A stretch of DNA of 64,000 nt from DATDAH01 sp963845425. GTDB taxonomy: Bacteria; Actinomycetota; Acidimicrobiia; Acidimicrobiales; DATDAH01. This document shows positions 24,174 through 32,785 of this stretch, in pieces. Within the stretch, counting starts at the first letter, position 1, and every line of letters starts with the position of its first letter. The translations under genes were made by a program, and so were the position numbers. Below the pieces are notes generated by a model. It searched no databases, was not told the DNA's origin, and saw only the letters and a program-made list of their open reading frames with translations. Location: assembly GCA_963845425.1 (NCBI GenBank), contig CAWJSC010000010.1:620001-684000 (forward strand), read 5' to 3'.

Positions 24174-25784
24174 ATGACGTACAACCTCGGCGAGCTCTAC
24201 GAGCGCGTCGCCGACGTGATCCCCGAGCGGATGGCGCTGATCACGCCGGAGCGCCGCCTGACCTATCGGGCCCTCGACGAGCGGGCGAACCAGCTCGCCC
24301 ATCGCCTCCGCGAGCTCGGCGTGCGGTCGGGCGACCACCTCGGCCTGCAGCTCCTGAACGGCACCGAGTTCGTCGAAGGGATGCTGGCCGCGTTCAAGCT
24401 CTCAGCCGTGCCGGTGAACGTCAACTACCGCTACGTGGAGCGGGAGCTCGAGTACCTGTTCGACAACGCCGACCTGACGACGGTGATGTTCCACCGGCAG
24501 TTCGGCGCCGTCGTGGGCCCCGCCGCCCGTGCCGTCGGTTCCGTCGAGCACCTGGTCGTCGTCGACGACGGGTCGGGCGCGGACGTCCCCGCCGACGCCG
24601 TCGACTACGAGACGGCGATCGAGTCGGCCCCGACCAGCCGCGACTGGTCAGGACGCTCCGACGACGACCTGTACATCGCCTACACGGGCGGCACCACCGG
24701 CCTCCCCAAGGGCGTCATGTGGCGCCACGAGGACGTGTTCTTCGCCGCCCTCGGCGGCGGCGACCCCTTGCTCGACAAGGGGCCGATCACCGATCCCGAC
24801 CTGCTCGGCTCGCGCGTCCAAGAGCACCCGATGATCCAGCTGTACGCGCCACCCCTCATGCACGTGAGCGCCAGCTGGGGTGTCTTCAACGGCCTCTTCG
24901 GCGGCTCCACCGTCGTGCTCGCCTCCCCCGGCGCCTTCGACCCGGCGGAGATCTGGGCGCTCGTGCAGGAGCACCGGGTCAACATGATCACCGTGGTGGG
25001 CGACGCCATGATGCGGCCGTTGCTCGACCACTACGCCGACCACGAGGAGATCGACGCGTCCTCGTTGTTCGCGCTGGCGTCCGGGGGCGCGTTGCTGGCA
25101 CCGGCCACCAAGCAGCAGGCAGCCGCGCTGCTCCCGAACGTGATCCTGATCGACGTCTTCGGTTCGAGCGAGACGGGAACGGCCGGCTCCCGCGCCGGCG
25201 TCGAGACCGAGACGTTCTCGGTCGGCGCGGACACCATCGTTCTCGACGACGACCTTCGTCCCGTCGAGCCGGGTTCCGGCGTCGTCGGCCGGCTGGCCCG
25301 TTGCGGCCACGTGCCGCTCGGCTACTACAAGGACGAGGCCAAGACGAAGGAGACCTTCGCCGAGTTCGCCGGACACCGGTGGGTCATGCCCGGTGATCGC
25401 GCGACGGTCGAGGCCGACGGCACCATCCGGCTCCTCGGGCGCGGCTCGGGCTGCATCAACACCGGAGGCGAGAAGGTCTTCCCCGAAGAGGTGGAGGCCG
25501 TCCTCAAGGGCCATCCGGACGTGCTGGACGTGCTCGTCGTCGGCGTACCCGACGATCGGTGGGGGGCCACGGTCACCGCCGTCGTGCAGACCCGCTCGGG
25601 CCAGGCGCTCTCATTGGAGGCGCTCCGCGAGCACGCGCGTGCCGACCTCGCCGGCTACAAGCTGCCGAGGCTGGTCGTCCCCGTGGAGACCATCGTCAGG
25701 GGGCCGAACGGCAAGCCCGACTACCGATGGGCCGAGTCGGTCGCCGCGAGCTTCTCCGATGATCGGTCGAGCGACGGCCCCTGA
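24174..25784 (+). CDS. Acyl-CoA synthetase, FadD19-like (steroid side-chain type)
   Basis: 536 residues. It would activate a carboxylic acid as acyl-AMP and then acyl-CoA. The core motifs are YTGGTTGLPKGVM, FGSSETGTAG, GDRATVEADG, INTGGEKVFPEEVE and the catalytic Lys region PNGKPDYRWAE. Blocks NVNYRYVERELEYLFDNAD and GVMWRHED resemble mycobacterial FadD19, a 3-oxo-steroid side-chain CoA ligase, more than long-chain FadDs; this is recalled similarity, not an alignment. ATG 24174 abuts AGAGGAG, too close for a normal ribosome site, and TAGTGT lies 9 nt upstream, so a leaderless transcript is possible. Confidence 0.85.
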   Translation: MTYNLGELYERVADVIPERMALITPERRLTYRALDERANQLAHRLRELGVRSGDHLGLQLLNGTEFVEGMLAAFKLSAVPVNVNYRYVERELEYLFDNADLTTVMFHRQFGAVVGPAARAVGSVEHLVVVDDGSGADVPADAVDYETAIESAPTSRDWSGRSDDDLYIAYTGGTTGLPKGVMWRHEDVFFAALGGGDPLLDKGPITDPDLLGSRVQEHPMIQLYAPPLMHVSASWGVFNGLFGGSTVVLASPGAFDPAEIWALVQEHRVNMITVVGDAMMRPLLDHYADHEEIDASSLFALASGGALLAPATKQQAAALLPNVILIDVFGSSETGTAGSRAGVETETFSVGADTIVLDDDLRPVEPGSGVVGRLARCGHVPLGYYKDEAKTKETFAEFAGHRWVMPGDRATVEADGTIRLLGRGSGCINTGGEKVFPEEVEAVLKGHPDVLDVLVVGVPDDRWGATVTAVVQTRSGQALSLEALREHARADLAGYKLPRLVVPVETIVRGPNGKPDYRWAESVAASFSDDRSSDGP

Positions 25785-25860
25785 GATCGGCCGCACCGGC
25801 AGGCCGTCTTCCCCTATGGTCACCGATGTCGAGCGTGAGACCCCCCAGTGGAGGTGTGCT

Positions 25861-26259
25861 GTGCGAGCGAAGCTCATGGTGGTGCCGATGGTCGTCCTCG
25901 CGATGGCCGCGGGTCTGACGGGCAGCGCGACGGCAGCCGACGGTTCAGCCAGAGTTACCCCGGCGAATACGACGGTCACGATCCGGGCGCAAGGCACCGA
26001 CCTGTCAGGAAGGGTGAGCAGCTCCGCTCCCCTGCGCTGCGCGAGGAACCGCAGGGTCATCGTGTACAAGCAGATCGGGACGCGCGGCGGTGGTGACGAC
26101 GTGCAGTTCGCCAGCGACAACGCCTCCCGGCAGGGCAACGTGTACATGTGGTCGACGGGGAACACGGGGACGCCGGGTCGGTTCTACGCGAAGGTCTGGC
26201 CGATCACCGGCTGCCGGGGCGACACCAGCGACACGATCCGCGCGACCAACACCACCTGA
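25861..26259 (+). CDS. Small secreted protein of unknown function
   Basis: 132 residues with a clear signal peptide (RAKLMVVPMVVLAMAAGLTG..ATA). The mature part begins ARVTPANTTVTIRAQGTDLSG and has two Cys (LRCARNRR and ITGCRGD) that may pair; the pattern suggests a small beta-sandwich. GTG 25861 has a GGAGG ribosome site. It is 76 bases downstream of the ligase gene on the same strand and ends at a hairpin. No family recognised. Confidence 0.65.
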   Translation: MRAKLMVVPMVVLAMAAGLTGSATAADGSARVTPANTTVTIRAQGTDLSGRVSSSAPLRCARNRRVIVYKQIGTRGGGDDVQFASDNASRQGNVYMWSTGNTGTPGRFYAKVWPITGCRGDTSDTIRATNTT

Positions 26260-26261
26260 CA

Positions 26262-26277
26262 CCGGCCGCTGGGCCGG
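26262..26277 (+). terminator. Hairpin after the small secreted protein gene
   Basis: CCGGCC and GGCCGG flank a GCTG loop immediately after the stop codon, with no T-tract. Confidence 0.5.
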
Positions 26278-26383
26278 GGAGCAGCCCAAGGACACCTCGC
26301 CCTTCCTCACCTGGCCGGCATCGCCCGTCGGGCTCGCTGAACGTAGATGGGGCAATCTGTGCTCCACGCGGTAGGGAGCCGAC

Positions 26384-27289
26384 ATGGACGCTTCTGCCTT
26401 CGAAGCCGGTCGCCTGGCCCTGTTCCAGCACTACGACCTCGCGGCTACGAGCCGCTGGGTGTCATCGCCCACCGGGCAACGAACCTACGTCGTCGTCCGG
26501 GAGGGCCTTGGTCGACCGGTCGTCCTCGTGCACGGTGGCTTGTCCCAGGCGGGTGAATGGGCGCAGGTCGCGGGACGGCTGAGAGGCCCGGTAGTGATCC
26601 CGGATCGACCGGGGTGGGGGCTGAGCGATTCGGGGCGCCTGGACCCTGCGACGTTTCGGGCCGAACAGTCGGCGTGGATGCTGGGCGTCCTCGACGGCTT
26701 GGGCCTCGACGAGGTGACGCTGGTCGGCTCATCCATCGGGGCCTACGTCGGTCTCGCCTTCGCTCACGACCACCCAGAGCGGGTCCGTGAGCTGATCGTG
26801 GTCGGAGCGCCGGCTGGTCTCGCCCGTAGCCCTCTCCCGATGTTCGCCCGGCTCATGGGAGCTCCGGTTGTGGGGCCACTGATGGCTCGCGTGAAGATCA
26901 CCGACCCAGAGGTGAACCGGAGCCGGGTCTTCGCCAACCTCGTCGCCCATCCCGAACGCGTGCCGGTGCCGGTGCTCCAGAATGACATCGACGCGATGTC
27001 GCTGCCGGGGGCCGCTCGGCAGGGCTTCGAGCTCATGCGCACCATGACCACCCTGCGCGGTTTCCGCCGAGAGGTCCTGATCTCCGAGGAGCTGCCTGCG
27101 ATTCGGACGAAGACCCTCGTCCTCTGGGGTGAACGCGACACGTTCGTGCCGATCGACGTTGGGCGATCGATCATGGCCACCTTGCCCGACTCGGTCTTCG
27201 AGGCAGTTCCCGACGCGGGCCACTGCATTCACATCGAGCTCCCCGGACTGGTCGCCGACCACATCTCCTCAGCCGGACCGTTGGAATGA
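26384..27289 (+). CDS. Alpha/beta hydrolase
   Basis: 301 residues. It shows VVLVHGGLSQAGEW (oxyanion hole), IPDRPGWGLSD, the nucleophile elbow GSSIGAY, LVLWGERDTFVP (acid) and PDAGHCIHIE (catalytic His), a complete and conventional triad. AGGGAG lies 6 bases before ATG 26384. The family covers esterases, haloalkane dehalogenases, epoxide hydrolases and C-C bond hydrolases; the sequence does not separate these. It faces the cupin gene tail to tail. Confidence 0.85.
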   Translation: MDASAFEAGRLALFQHYDLAATSRWVSSPTGQRTYVVVREGLGRPVVLVHGGLSQAGEWAQVAGRLRGPVVIPDRPGWGLSDSGRLDPATFRAEQSAWMLGVLDGLGLDEVTLVGSSIGAYVGLAFAHDHPERVRELIVVGAPAGLARSPLPMFARLMGAPVVGPLMARVKITDPEVNRSRVFANLVAHPERVPVPVLQNDIDAMSLPGAARQGFELMRTMTTLRGFRREVLISEELPAIRTKTLVLWGERDTFVPIDVGRSIMATLPDSVFEAVPDAGHCIHIELPGLVADHISSAGPLE

Positions 27290-27350
27290 GCCAGCCCGAA
27301 ACCGACACCAGTGGCGGCCCATCGGGCTCAGTGCGCGTATTGGACCAGGC

Positions 27351-27704
27351 TCAGCCGGAGCGGAGGTCGGCGGGATCCTTGTCGATCGGCGCCGTCCACT
27401 CTTCACCCGGGAGGTCCGTGGCGAGCACCACCCGAACCGGAGGCCCCGCGAGGTTGCTGTGGAGGAATCCGGCGGGCGCGTCCAGCCGACACCCAGGGCT
27501 CACCTTGGTGACCTTCCCGTCCGCGTCGCGGAATGCGCCGGTCCCCTCGATGACCCAGGTGACCGAGTTGAACTCGTGCCAATGCAGCGGCTCGTCCTCC
27601 TCGACGACGAGATCGAACGCCATGCTGTGGAAGCCCATGTCGGCGGCCTGGGCCAGAGCGTCCTCCTCCGCGACGGGCACCCCTTGACTGAACTTGTACT
27701 CCAT
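27351..27704 (-). CDS. Small cupin-domain protein
   Basis: 117 residues, one conserved cupin barrel. The first motif is HWHEFNSVTWVIEGTGAF (two His and a Glu as metal ligands) and the second is represented by DAPAGFLHSN. Such stand-alone cupins are metal-binding dioxygenases, isomerases or sensors. ATG 27704 with AGGGAA 9 bases upstream is preferred to the TTG at 27710. It lies alone between a convergent hydrolase and an orphan region. Confidence 0.8.
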   Translation of the reverse strand: MEYKFSQGVPVAEEDALAQAADMGFHSMAFDLVVEEDEPLHWHEFNSVTWVIEGTGAFRDADGKVTKVSPGCRLDAPAGFLHSNLAGPPVRVVLATDLPGEEWTAPIDKDPADLRSG

Positions 27705-27781
27705 GATCAACCGTTCCCTGCGCCGTCCGGGCCCCGTCGGTCGACGATCGGACCCTGTCGAGAACGTAGCAACCCGGGCGG

Positions 27782-28063
27782 CTACGCGATCCTCACTCGA
27801 ACACGGCCCAGAGGCTTCCTGAGGTCAGGGAGCCGATCGTCCAGTCGGCCCTGGCGGATCATGCCGGTGAGCGTGTGACCGTCGAAGTCCGTCTGGCCCA
27901 CGACCTCGAATCCTCGCTTCGGCGGCGCGATCCTCATCGAGGACGTGTGACCTCCTCGCCACAGGATGCTGGTCCCTCGGCTCGCTCTGACGGAACGGAG
28001 ACGTTCCACCTCCGAGCAGAGGGCGGCGATGCGGCCGGGGGCGTAAGCGGCGTTGTCCTGCAC
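27782..28063 (-). CDS. Uncertain small ORF, perhaps frame-slipped with the CPICG reading
   Basis: 93 codons from GTG 28063, reading QDNAAYAPGRIAALCSEVERL and then less protein-like sequence. A competing frame starts at ATG 28101 and reads MPDCPICGMDPKTC before becoming low-complexity. Joining the CPICG start to the DVQDNAAYAPGRIAALCSEVERL part by one slip would give a convincing small zinc-knuckle protein, so this may be one gene with a frameshift, or two overlapping ones. The region resembles orphan phage or plasmid genes. No function is assigned. Confidence 0.3.
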   Translation of the reverse strand: MQDNAAYAPGRIAALCSEVERLRSVRASRGTSILWRGGHTSSMRIAPPKRGFEVVGQTDFDGHTLTGMIRQGRLDDRLPDLRKPLGRVRVRIA

Positions 28064-28093
28064 GTCTTCGGGTCCATCCCGCAGATCGGGCAG

Positions 28094-28270
28094 TCAGGCA
28101 TCAAGGTCCTCCAGCACTCGGTCTGCCTCATGCAGCCAGGCCTCCAACGCCCCCTTCCTGTCGGAGTCGCAGTAGAACGGGGTGCTGTGCGTGCTCTCCA
28201 TTCGCCCGCAAGTGTCGCACTTCTCTTCCTTCAACCCGATGGTGGCGTCAGTGCCCCGGAACCCCCACAT
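28094..28270 (-). CDS. Small protein with CxxC zinc motif (58 aa)
   Basis: 58 residues, MWGFRGTDATIGLKEEK followed by CDTCGRMESTHSTPFYCDSD, then a helical tail ending VLEDLDA. One CxxC pair (C18/C21), a His (H28) and a further Cys (C34) could bind one zinc. A very good ribosome site, GGGAGGT, lies 8 bases before ATG 28270, which is the main reason to believe it. Its stop lies inside the start of the CPICG frame (ATG 28101), an 8-base overlap. No family recognised; small zinc-knuckle proteins of this kind are frequent in actinophages. Confidence 0.55.
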   Translation of the reverse strand: MWGFRGTDATIGLKEEKCDTCGRMESTHSTPFYCDSDRKGALEAWLHEADRVLEDLDA

Positions 28271-28626
28271 CGCGGGTTACCTCCCTCGTCGGTCGGGCAT
28301 TTCCACAAGCCACGCCGATGGCTCAGAGCGGCCAGCGTCCTATCGGCCGACCCACAGGGTCTTTGACGAAACGCTGAGGTTCTGGAGTACGGATCGACAC
28401 CTTCCGATTCCCACACACCGAGAAGGTGCCTGAGGCCGACGATGCTGCGGGGCCGGCCCGGGGCGGAGGGGAAGCGGTGCGGCCATGAGCCTTCTCAGGC
28501 GGCCGGATTCACGCCCATGACGAAGCTCGTCACCGACACGGGCTGGGGCCCGCTGGTAGAACTACGGCGCTGGGATGCACCTTCGGACTCGACCTTCCGG
28601 CTCCATACTGACGTCGCGAGTGCTCG
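28271..28626. other. 356-base stretch without a convincing gene
   Basis: Short frames exist on both strands (for example 28517-28636 plus, 39 codons starting MTKLVTDTGWGPL) but none has a clear ribosome site or family similarity. Base use is less GC-biased at third positions than in neighbouring genes, in keeping with an accessory region. Confidence 0.5.
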
Positions 28627-29133
28627 ATGGGCGTGACGGACCCCCACGTCGGCGGACCCCGCGACGGTCAGTCTTCGAAGGTGTCCAGCGGCAACCCGCC
28701 GGCCGTGCTGATCGTGGACGAGATCGGCGGTGTGTACCGGTGGCGGGACGGGTGCTATTGGTGGGTTCCGATCGGCGACGGTCGGGGGGTTGCGCTTCGG
28801 GGCGGATGGGTAAAGGGTGGCCCCATGAAGGTGTTGGCCGAGATTCTCGCCGACCCGGAGACGATGTGGGAGGGCCTCGACGGATTCGTGTTGGAGACAA
28901 CGGTGTGGCGCGCCGCCGGCCATGACCCCCGCGTCGAGTTCCTTCTCACCTCCGACAGGTTGACCGTAACGGTCGCCGTCGACACGGCCGGCGGTGATGT
29001 CGTCTACTCGGACAGTTGGGGGAAGGACGTCACCGGCGGCGACCTCACGTCGGCCCTGTACGCCGACCAGGCCGCCCCGTGGGTCGAGCTGGCGGCGAAA
29101 GCCGCCGACGCCTGGGTATGGACCCGGCCGTAG
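28627..29133 (+). CDS. Orphan hypothetical protein (168 aa)
   Basis: 168 residues with no recognised domain. The middle and C-terminal parts look well folded: VLIVDEIGGVYRWRDGCYWW, then MKVLAEILADPETMWEGLDG and AALYADQ-like helices ending AADAWVWTRP. The high Trp content is notable. The start could be ATG 28627 or the internal ATG 28825, which has AAAGG 9 bases upstream. It has no signal peptide or membrane segment. It lies alone on the plus strand in the accessory region, just before the first copy of the 20-bp repeat. Confidence 0.55.
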   Translation: MGVTDPHVGGPRDGQSSKVSSGNPPAVLIVDEIGGVYRWRDGCYWWVPIGDGRGVALRGGWVKGGPMKVLAEILADPETMWEGLDGFVLETTVWRAAGHDPRVEFLLTSDRLTVTVAVDTAGGDVVYSDSWGKDVTGGDLTSALYADQAAPWVELAAKAADAWVWTRP

Positions 29134-29212
29134 ACGAATCGGCAGTAGGGACCACCTGTCCGAGGTGCTCGGCACGGACGTCCGATCCGTCCCGGGACAC
29201 GCTGACGGGAGT

Positions 29213-29232
29213 TGGGACGGCTTTCAAACCCT
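29213..29232 (+). repeat. Direct repeat copy 1 (TGGGACGGCTTTCAAACCCT)
   Basis: 20 bases identical to 31359-31378 in the same orientation. Here it lies downstream of the adenylate cyclase stop codon (29310) and no intact HTH gene follows, although the frame reads GRLSNP as in copy 2. Confidence 0.9.
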
Positions 29233-29309
29233 CCCGAAGCCCTTGAACTCGTCGGGCGCCTTGCCGGAAGAGAAGGGACGACGCCGTCGAGGTGTTCCTC
29301 GCCCGCCCG

Positions 29310-31271
29310 TCACGGGGCAGACGGTTCGGCCCCGCTCTCGTCGTTCCACGCGATGAGCGCGGCGGTCACGGGTTCGGCGATGCCCTTGAGCTCGAGGATG
29401 CGCTCACCAGCGACGGACACCGTCCGCTCGCAGCCGGCGAGCAGATCCGCGCTCACCAGGACCTCGCCGGCTCCGGAGGCGGCGGAGATGCGGGCGGCGC
29501 GAGTGACGGCCGAGCCGAAGTAGTCGTCGTCGCGGGCGGTGGCCTCGCCGGCGTGGAGCCCGATGCGGACGGTGGGAGCGAAGCCGTGGTCGGCCCGGTG
29601 GCGAGCAAGCGCCCGCTGGATCGCGGTTGCGCAGGCGATGCCGTCGTCGGGCTGACCGAAGGCCACGAAGAACCCATCGCCGCCGTGCTTCACCTCCTCG
29701 CCGCGCCATCGGGCGAACTCAGCGCGCAGGATGCGGTCGTGCCAGCGCAGCAGCTGCTCCCAGGTATCGTCACCCATCGCCTCGGCGAGCCGCGTCGAGT
29801 CCACGATGTCGGAGAAGAGGAACGTCCGCAGGGCTCGCGTCGCGGGCTCGGGTCGTAACGGAGCAATGTCGAGGTCGACGACGGCGCCGATCTCCTCCAA
29901 TGCTCGTGCCGCGGCCTTGATCTCGAGACTGGCCCCGGCGTCGTCACCGTCGGCGGTCAGGGCGCGAGCCAGCCGCACCCGTGCCTCGGCGGCTTCGTAC
30001 GGAGCGTCGACCTCGCACCAGGTGCGGACGCCCTGCCGGAGCGAGGCGATGGCGGCCTCGGTTTCGCCGCGGTAGAGCGCCAGCTCGCCGCGCGCCACCG
30101 CGGCTGCGGCCGTCGGCCCGGGCGTCCCCAGCCGGCGCGCGAACTCCTCGAGCTCGGTGACGCTGGCGTTCGCCGCGGCCTCGTCGCCAACCGCCAGGCA
30201 CGCTTGCACGTGCACCGGAAGCACGAACACCCGCCGTTCCCGAGCGAGCATGCCCCGGTCGGCCAGGTCCCGGGTGAGGCTCCGCGCTGCCGCGGGCGCG
30301 TCGCCTTGCGCCAACAGCAAGCGGCCTCGCCCCGGCTGGCCATCGTCACCGAACGCCACGGCCTGCGCGAGCGCCTCCTCGGCACCGGCCAGGTCGCCAC
30401 GCCTGACCCGGATGTCCACCAGCTCGCTATAGCCCCACGCGGCGCTGTAGCGGTTCACCGCCCGCAGCTCCTCGCAGGCCTGGAGCACCCGGTCCTCCGC
30501 CTCGGCCAGCTGCCCGTGGAGGCGGTCGATCTCCCCTTGGTGAAAGCGACACATCCCCGTGTAGCCGGCGATCGACTCGCGCTCGCAGTAGCGGGTCGAC
30601 ATGTTCGTCCACTCTGTAGCGCGTCCCCAGTCGCAGAGGGACCGACAGATCGAGATCACCGCGCAGTACACGTAGCCGGCGTGGATCGGTTCCACGCCGG
30701 GCCGCATGGCCAGCGCGGCCGCCTCGTCGACGAGCGGCAGCACCTCACTCCGGTCCCCTTCGATGACCGCGATGTGCGCCAGCCCCTGCACCGCCATCGC
30801 CTCCATGCCGGGGCTGGCCACCCGACGAGCGATCGCACGCGCCTCGTGGAGCGACGCCCGCGCTCCCTCGACATCGCCCTCCGCCATCTCGGTGAACGAC
30901 AGCATCCACATCGCCAGCGCGTGCTCTGGCGACTCGGGCTCTCCCTCGAGAAGCTCCATCGCCCGGAAGAAGCAGGTGACCGCCACTGACTCGTCGAGCA
31001 TCTGCACGTGCTGGCGCGCCTGCTCCAGGGCCATGCGTGCTGCCGCCGCGCGAGCACCGGCCGCGGCGAAGGCCACCTCGGCTCGCTCCAGCGCGTTCAG
31101 GAATCCCGCCTCGTCGCTCGCCCACCGGCACGACCAGGCCAGCCGCTCCAGGTCCTCGGCTTCGAGCGGCTCATGGGCGTCAGCATCGAGCAGCCGCGAG
31201 CGAGCCACGGTCCAGTCGTTTCGACCGTAGGCACTACGTGCGTCGTCAAGGAACGCTTCGCTGCTTGACAT
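29310..31271 (-). CDS. TPR-containing class III adenylate/guanylate cyclase-like protein
   Basis: 653 residues. Residues about 1-470 are TPR-like helical repeats; residues about 480-645 are a class III cyclase domain that would make cAMP from ATP in the cytoplasm. Metal-binding aspartates are in FSDIVDST and GGDGFFVAF, and the adenine-contacting Lys is in EEVKHGGDG. The usual VNRAAR motif reads VTRAAR, so the transition-state Asn is Thr while the Arg is kept; activity may be altered. ATG 31271 is chosen as the start of the TPR region although its ribosome site is weak; ATG 31334 lies inside a palindrome. The gene is framed by the 20-bp direct repeats. Confidence 0.82.
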   Translation of the reverse strand: MSSSEAFLDDARSAYGRNDWTVARSRLLDADAHEPLEAEDLERLAWSCRWASDEAGFLNALERAEVAFAAAGARAAAARMALEQARQHVQMLDESVAVTCFFRAMELLEGEPESPEHALAMWMLSFTEMAEGDVEGARASLHEARAIARRVASPGMEAMAVQGLAHIAVIEGDRSEVLPLVDEAAALAMRPGVEPIHAGYVYCAVISICRSLCDWGRATEWTNMSTRYCERESIAGYTGMCRFHQGEIDRLHGQLAEAEDRVLQACEELRAVNRYSAAWGYSELVDIRVRRGDLAGAEEALAQAVAFGDDGQPGRGRLLLAQGDAPAAARSLTRDLADRGMLARERRVFVLPVHVQACLAVGDEAAANASVTELEEFARRLGTPGPTAAAAVARGELALYRGETEAAIASLRQGVRTWCEVDAPYEAAEARVRLARALTADGDDAGASLEIKAAARALEEIGAVVDLDIAPLRPEPATRALRTFLFSDIVDSTRLAEAMGDDTWEQLLRWHDRILRAEFARWRGEEVKHGGDGFFVAFGQPDDGIACATAIQRALARHRADHGFAPTVRIGLHAGEATARDDDYFGSAVTRAARISAASGAGEVLVSADLLAGCERTVSVAGERILELKGIAEPVTAALIAWNDESGAEPSAP

Positions 31272-31326
31272 GGGGATCAGTCTGTCACGCACCCTCCGCC
31301 CGACGATCTCGCCGATGCGGCCGAAC

Positions 31327-31343
31327 GTTGTCATTTCGACAAC
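31327..31343. repeat. Palindrome GTTGTC-ATTTC-GACAAC
   Basis: Perfect 6-bp arms around an ATTTC loop, between the divergent cyclase and HTH genes. A matching palindrome with the same loop and compensating arm bases lies at 33020-33036. Confidence 0.9.
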
Positions 31344-31357
31344 GACCCGTGGACCTT

Positions 31358-31705
31358 ATGGGACGGCTTTCAAACCCTGTGCAACGACGGCTGACCGAGG
31401 CGGCGGTCGACGACGTCGTGGGGGCCTACCTCGCAGGGTCATCGATCGACTCGCTGGCGGCGCAACTGGGGGTCAACCGGACGACGATCATCCACCACCT
31501 CGACCGCCGCCGCATCGAGCGCCGGAAGGACGTTCGCAAGATGACCGACCGCATCGTCCAGCGCGCTGCGACCCGCTACCGCCAAGGAGAATCGCTCAAG
31601 GTCGTTGCGGCCCAGTTCGACGTCGACGCAACGACCCTCGCCCGAGAGTTCCGGCGCGCCGGCGTACCGATCCGTCCCCGTCGAGGATGGCCACGTTCGA
31701 CCTGA
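31358..31705 (+). CDS. Resolvase-like helix-turn-helix protein
   Basis: 115 residues. Two HTH units are visible: VDDVVGAYLAGSSIDSLAAQLGVNRTTIIHHL and IVQRAATRYRQGESLKVVAAQFDVDATTLAREFRRAGV. The style matches the DNA-binding C-terminal part of serine recombinases/resolvases, but the catalytic Ser domain is absent, so it is a stand-alone DNA-binding protein or a recombinase fragment. Its first codons (MGRLSNP) are the 20-bp repeat itself. No ribosome site precedes ATG 31358. The palindrome 15 bases upstream may be its own operator. Confidence 0.72.
   Translation: MGRLSNPVQRRLTEAAVDDVVGAYLAGSSIDSLAAQLGVNRTTIIHHLDRRRIERRKDVRKMTDRIVQRAATRYRQGESLKVVAAQFDVDATTLAREFRRAGVPIRPRRGWPRST
31359..31378 (+). 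repeat. Direct repeat copy 2, forming the start of the HTH gene
   Basis: Identical over 20 bases to 29213-29232; a third, partial copy (CTTTCAAACCCTG, 13 bases) begins at 32979. Confidence 0.9.
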
Positions 31706-31831
31706 GTCCTTCCGGCCACGGTGCCCATGGCTCCGGGCCACGGGCCCGAACAACGCGAAGTAAGCCAGCCACGCCCCGTGTAACAACACTTGGAGGACGG
31801 CCCGAGGACCGAGCCGAGGTGACCGACCCAC

Positions 31832-32785
31832 ATGTCTGCTAGATGGTTCGCCATGGCGAAGGACATCCAGTCGTACCTCGACGCCGAACGGCGGCTCTGG
31901 GAACACCTCGGGGTGACACCGACCGAGCGAGTCGTGACGCTCGCCTCGGGTGGACACGTGCGTGTCCAGGAGGTCGGAGACGGACCACCGTTCGTCCTCC
32001 TCCACGGTGGATCCATCTCCGGTACGAGCTGGGCCACGCTGGCTTCAGCGCTCGACGGCGTGTGCTGCATCCTCGTCGACCGGCCCGGGTGCGGGCTGTC
32101 CGAACCGATCGTGGGCGGGCCGCTCCGGGACCTGCACGCCGTTGAGCGCTACGCCGATCAGCTCCTTGGTGACGTACTCGACGCCCTCGAGCTGGAGTCC
32201 GCCGCCGTGGGAGCCACCTCGTACGGTGGCCTGTTCGCCTTCCGCGGTGCGGCTGCTCAGCCGGAGCGGGTCACCAAGCTCATCGAGTACAGCTGGTTGA
32301 TGGGAGCACCGAGCGAGGGCGCGCCGCTCCCCGCCCGGATAGGTGGTATCCCCGGTCTGCAGTCCGTCATGACCCGCATGCCGATGACCCGAGAGATGGT
32401 GAAGCGTGCGTTGCGCCAGTTTGGACTCGGTCGAGCCATCGACTCGGGAGCGATGGACGATGTCATGCTCGACTGGGCCCACGCCCTGCTCCGTCACACG
32501 GACACGCTCGCCAACGACGTCCGTTCGTCCCCCAAGGTGTTCACCCCGATCCGAGGGCAGAACGTCCAGTTGCACCTCGGCGACGACGTCCTCTCGAAAC
32601 TGACGATGCCCGTTCTGTTCCTGTGGGGCGAAGACGACCCGAATGGCGGTGCCGCGATTGCTCGCACCTTCGCACGGCGCCTGCCGAACGCCGAACTCGT
32701 GATCGTTCCCAGTGCCGAGCACGCTCCTTGGCTCGATGACCTGGACACCTGCGTCTCGCACTCCCGCGCGTTTCTGCTGAACTGA
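31832..32785 (+). CDS. Alpha/beta hydrolase
   Basis: 317 residues. FVLLHGGSISGTSW (oxyanion hole), VDRPGCGLSEP, nucleophile elbow ATSYGG, VLFLWGEDDPNG (acid) and SAEHAPWLDD (catalytic His) give a complete triad, with Ala replacing the first Gly of the GxSxG elbow. The N-terminal 45 residues form an extra helical cap (IQSYLDAERRLWEHLGV). Start ATG 31832 has GAGGTG 10 bases before; ATG 31853 is an alternative. Substrate unknown. It is the last gene of the accessory stretch before the tRNA-Val. Confidence 0.8.
   Translation: MSARWFAMAKDIQSYLDAERRLWEHLGVTPTERVVTLASGGHVRVQEVGDGPPFVLLHGGSISGTSWATLASALDGVCCILVDRPGCGLSEPIVGGPLRDLHAVERYADQLLGDVLDALELESAAVGATSYGGLFAFRGAAAQPERVTKLIEYSWLMGAPSEGAPLPARIGGIPGLQSVMTRMPMTREMVKRALRQFGLGRAIDSGAMDDVMLDWAHALLRHTDTLANDVRSSPKVFTPIRGQNVQLHLGDDVLSKLTMPVLFLWGEDDPNGGAAIARTFARRLPNAELVIVPSAEHAPWLDDLDTCVSHSRAFLLN

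Noticed and set aside
28517..28636. 39-codon plus-strand frame starting MTKLVTDTGWG
   Set aside because: No ribosome site and no family; it overlaps the next start; kept only as a note.
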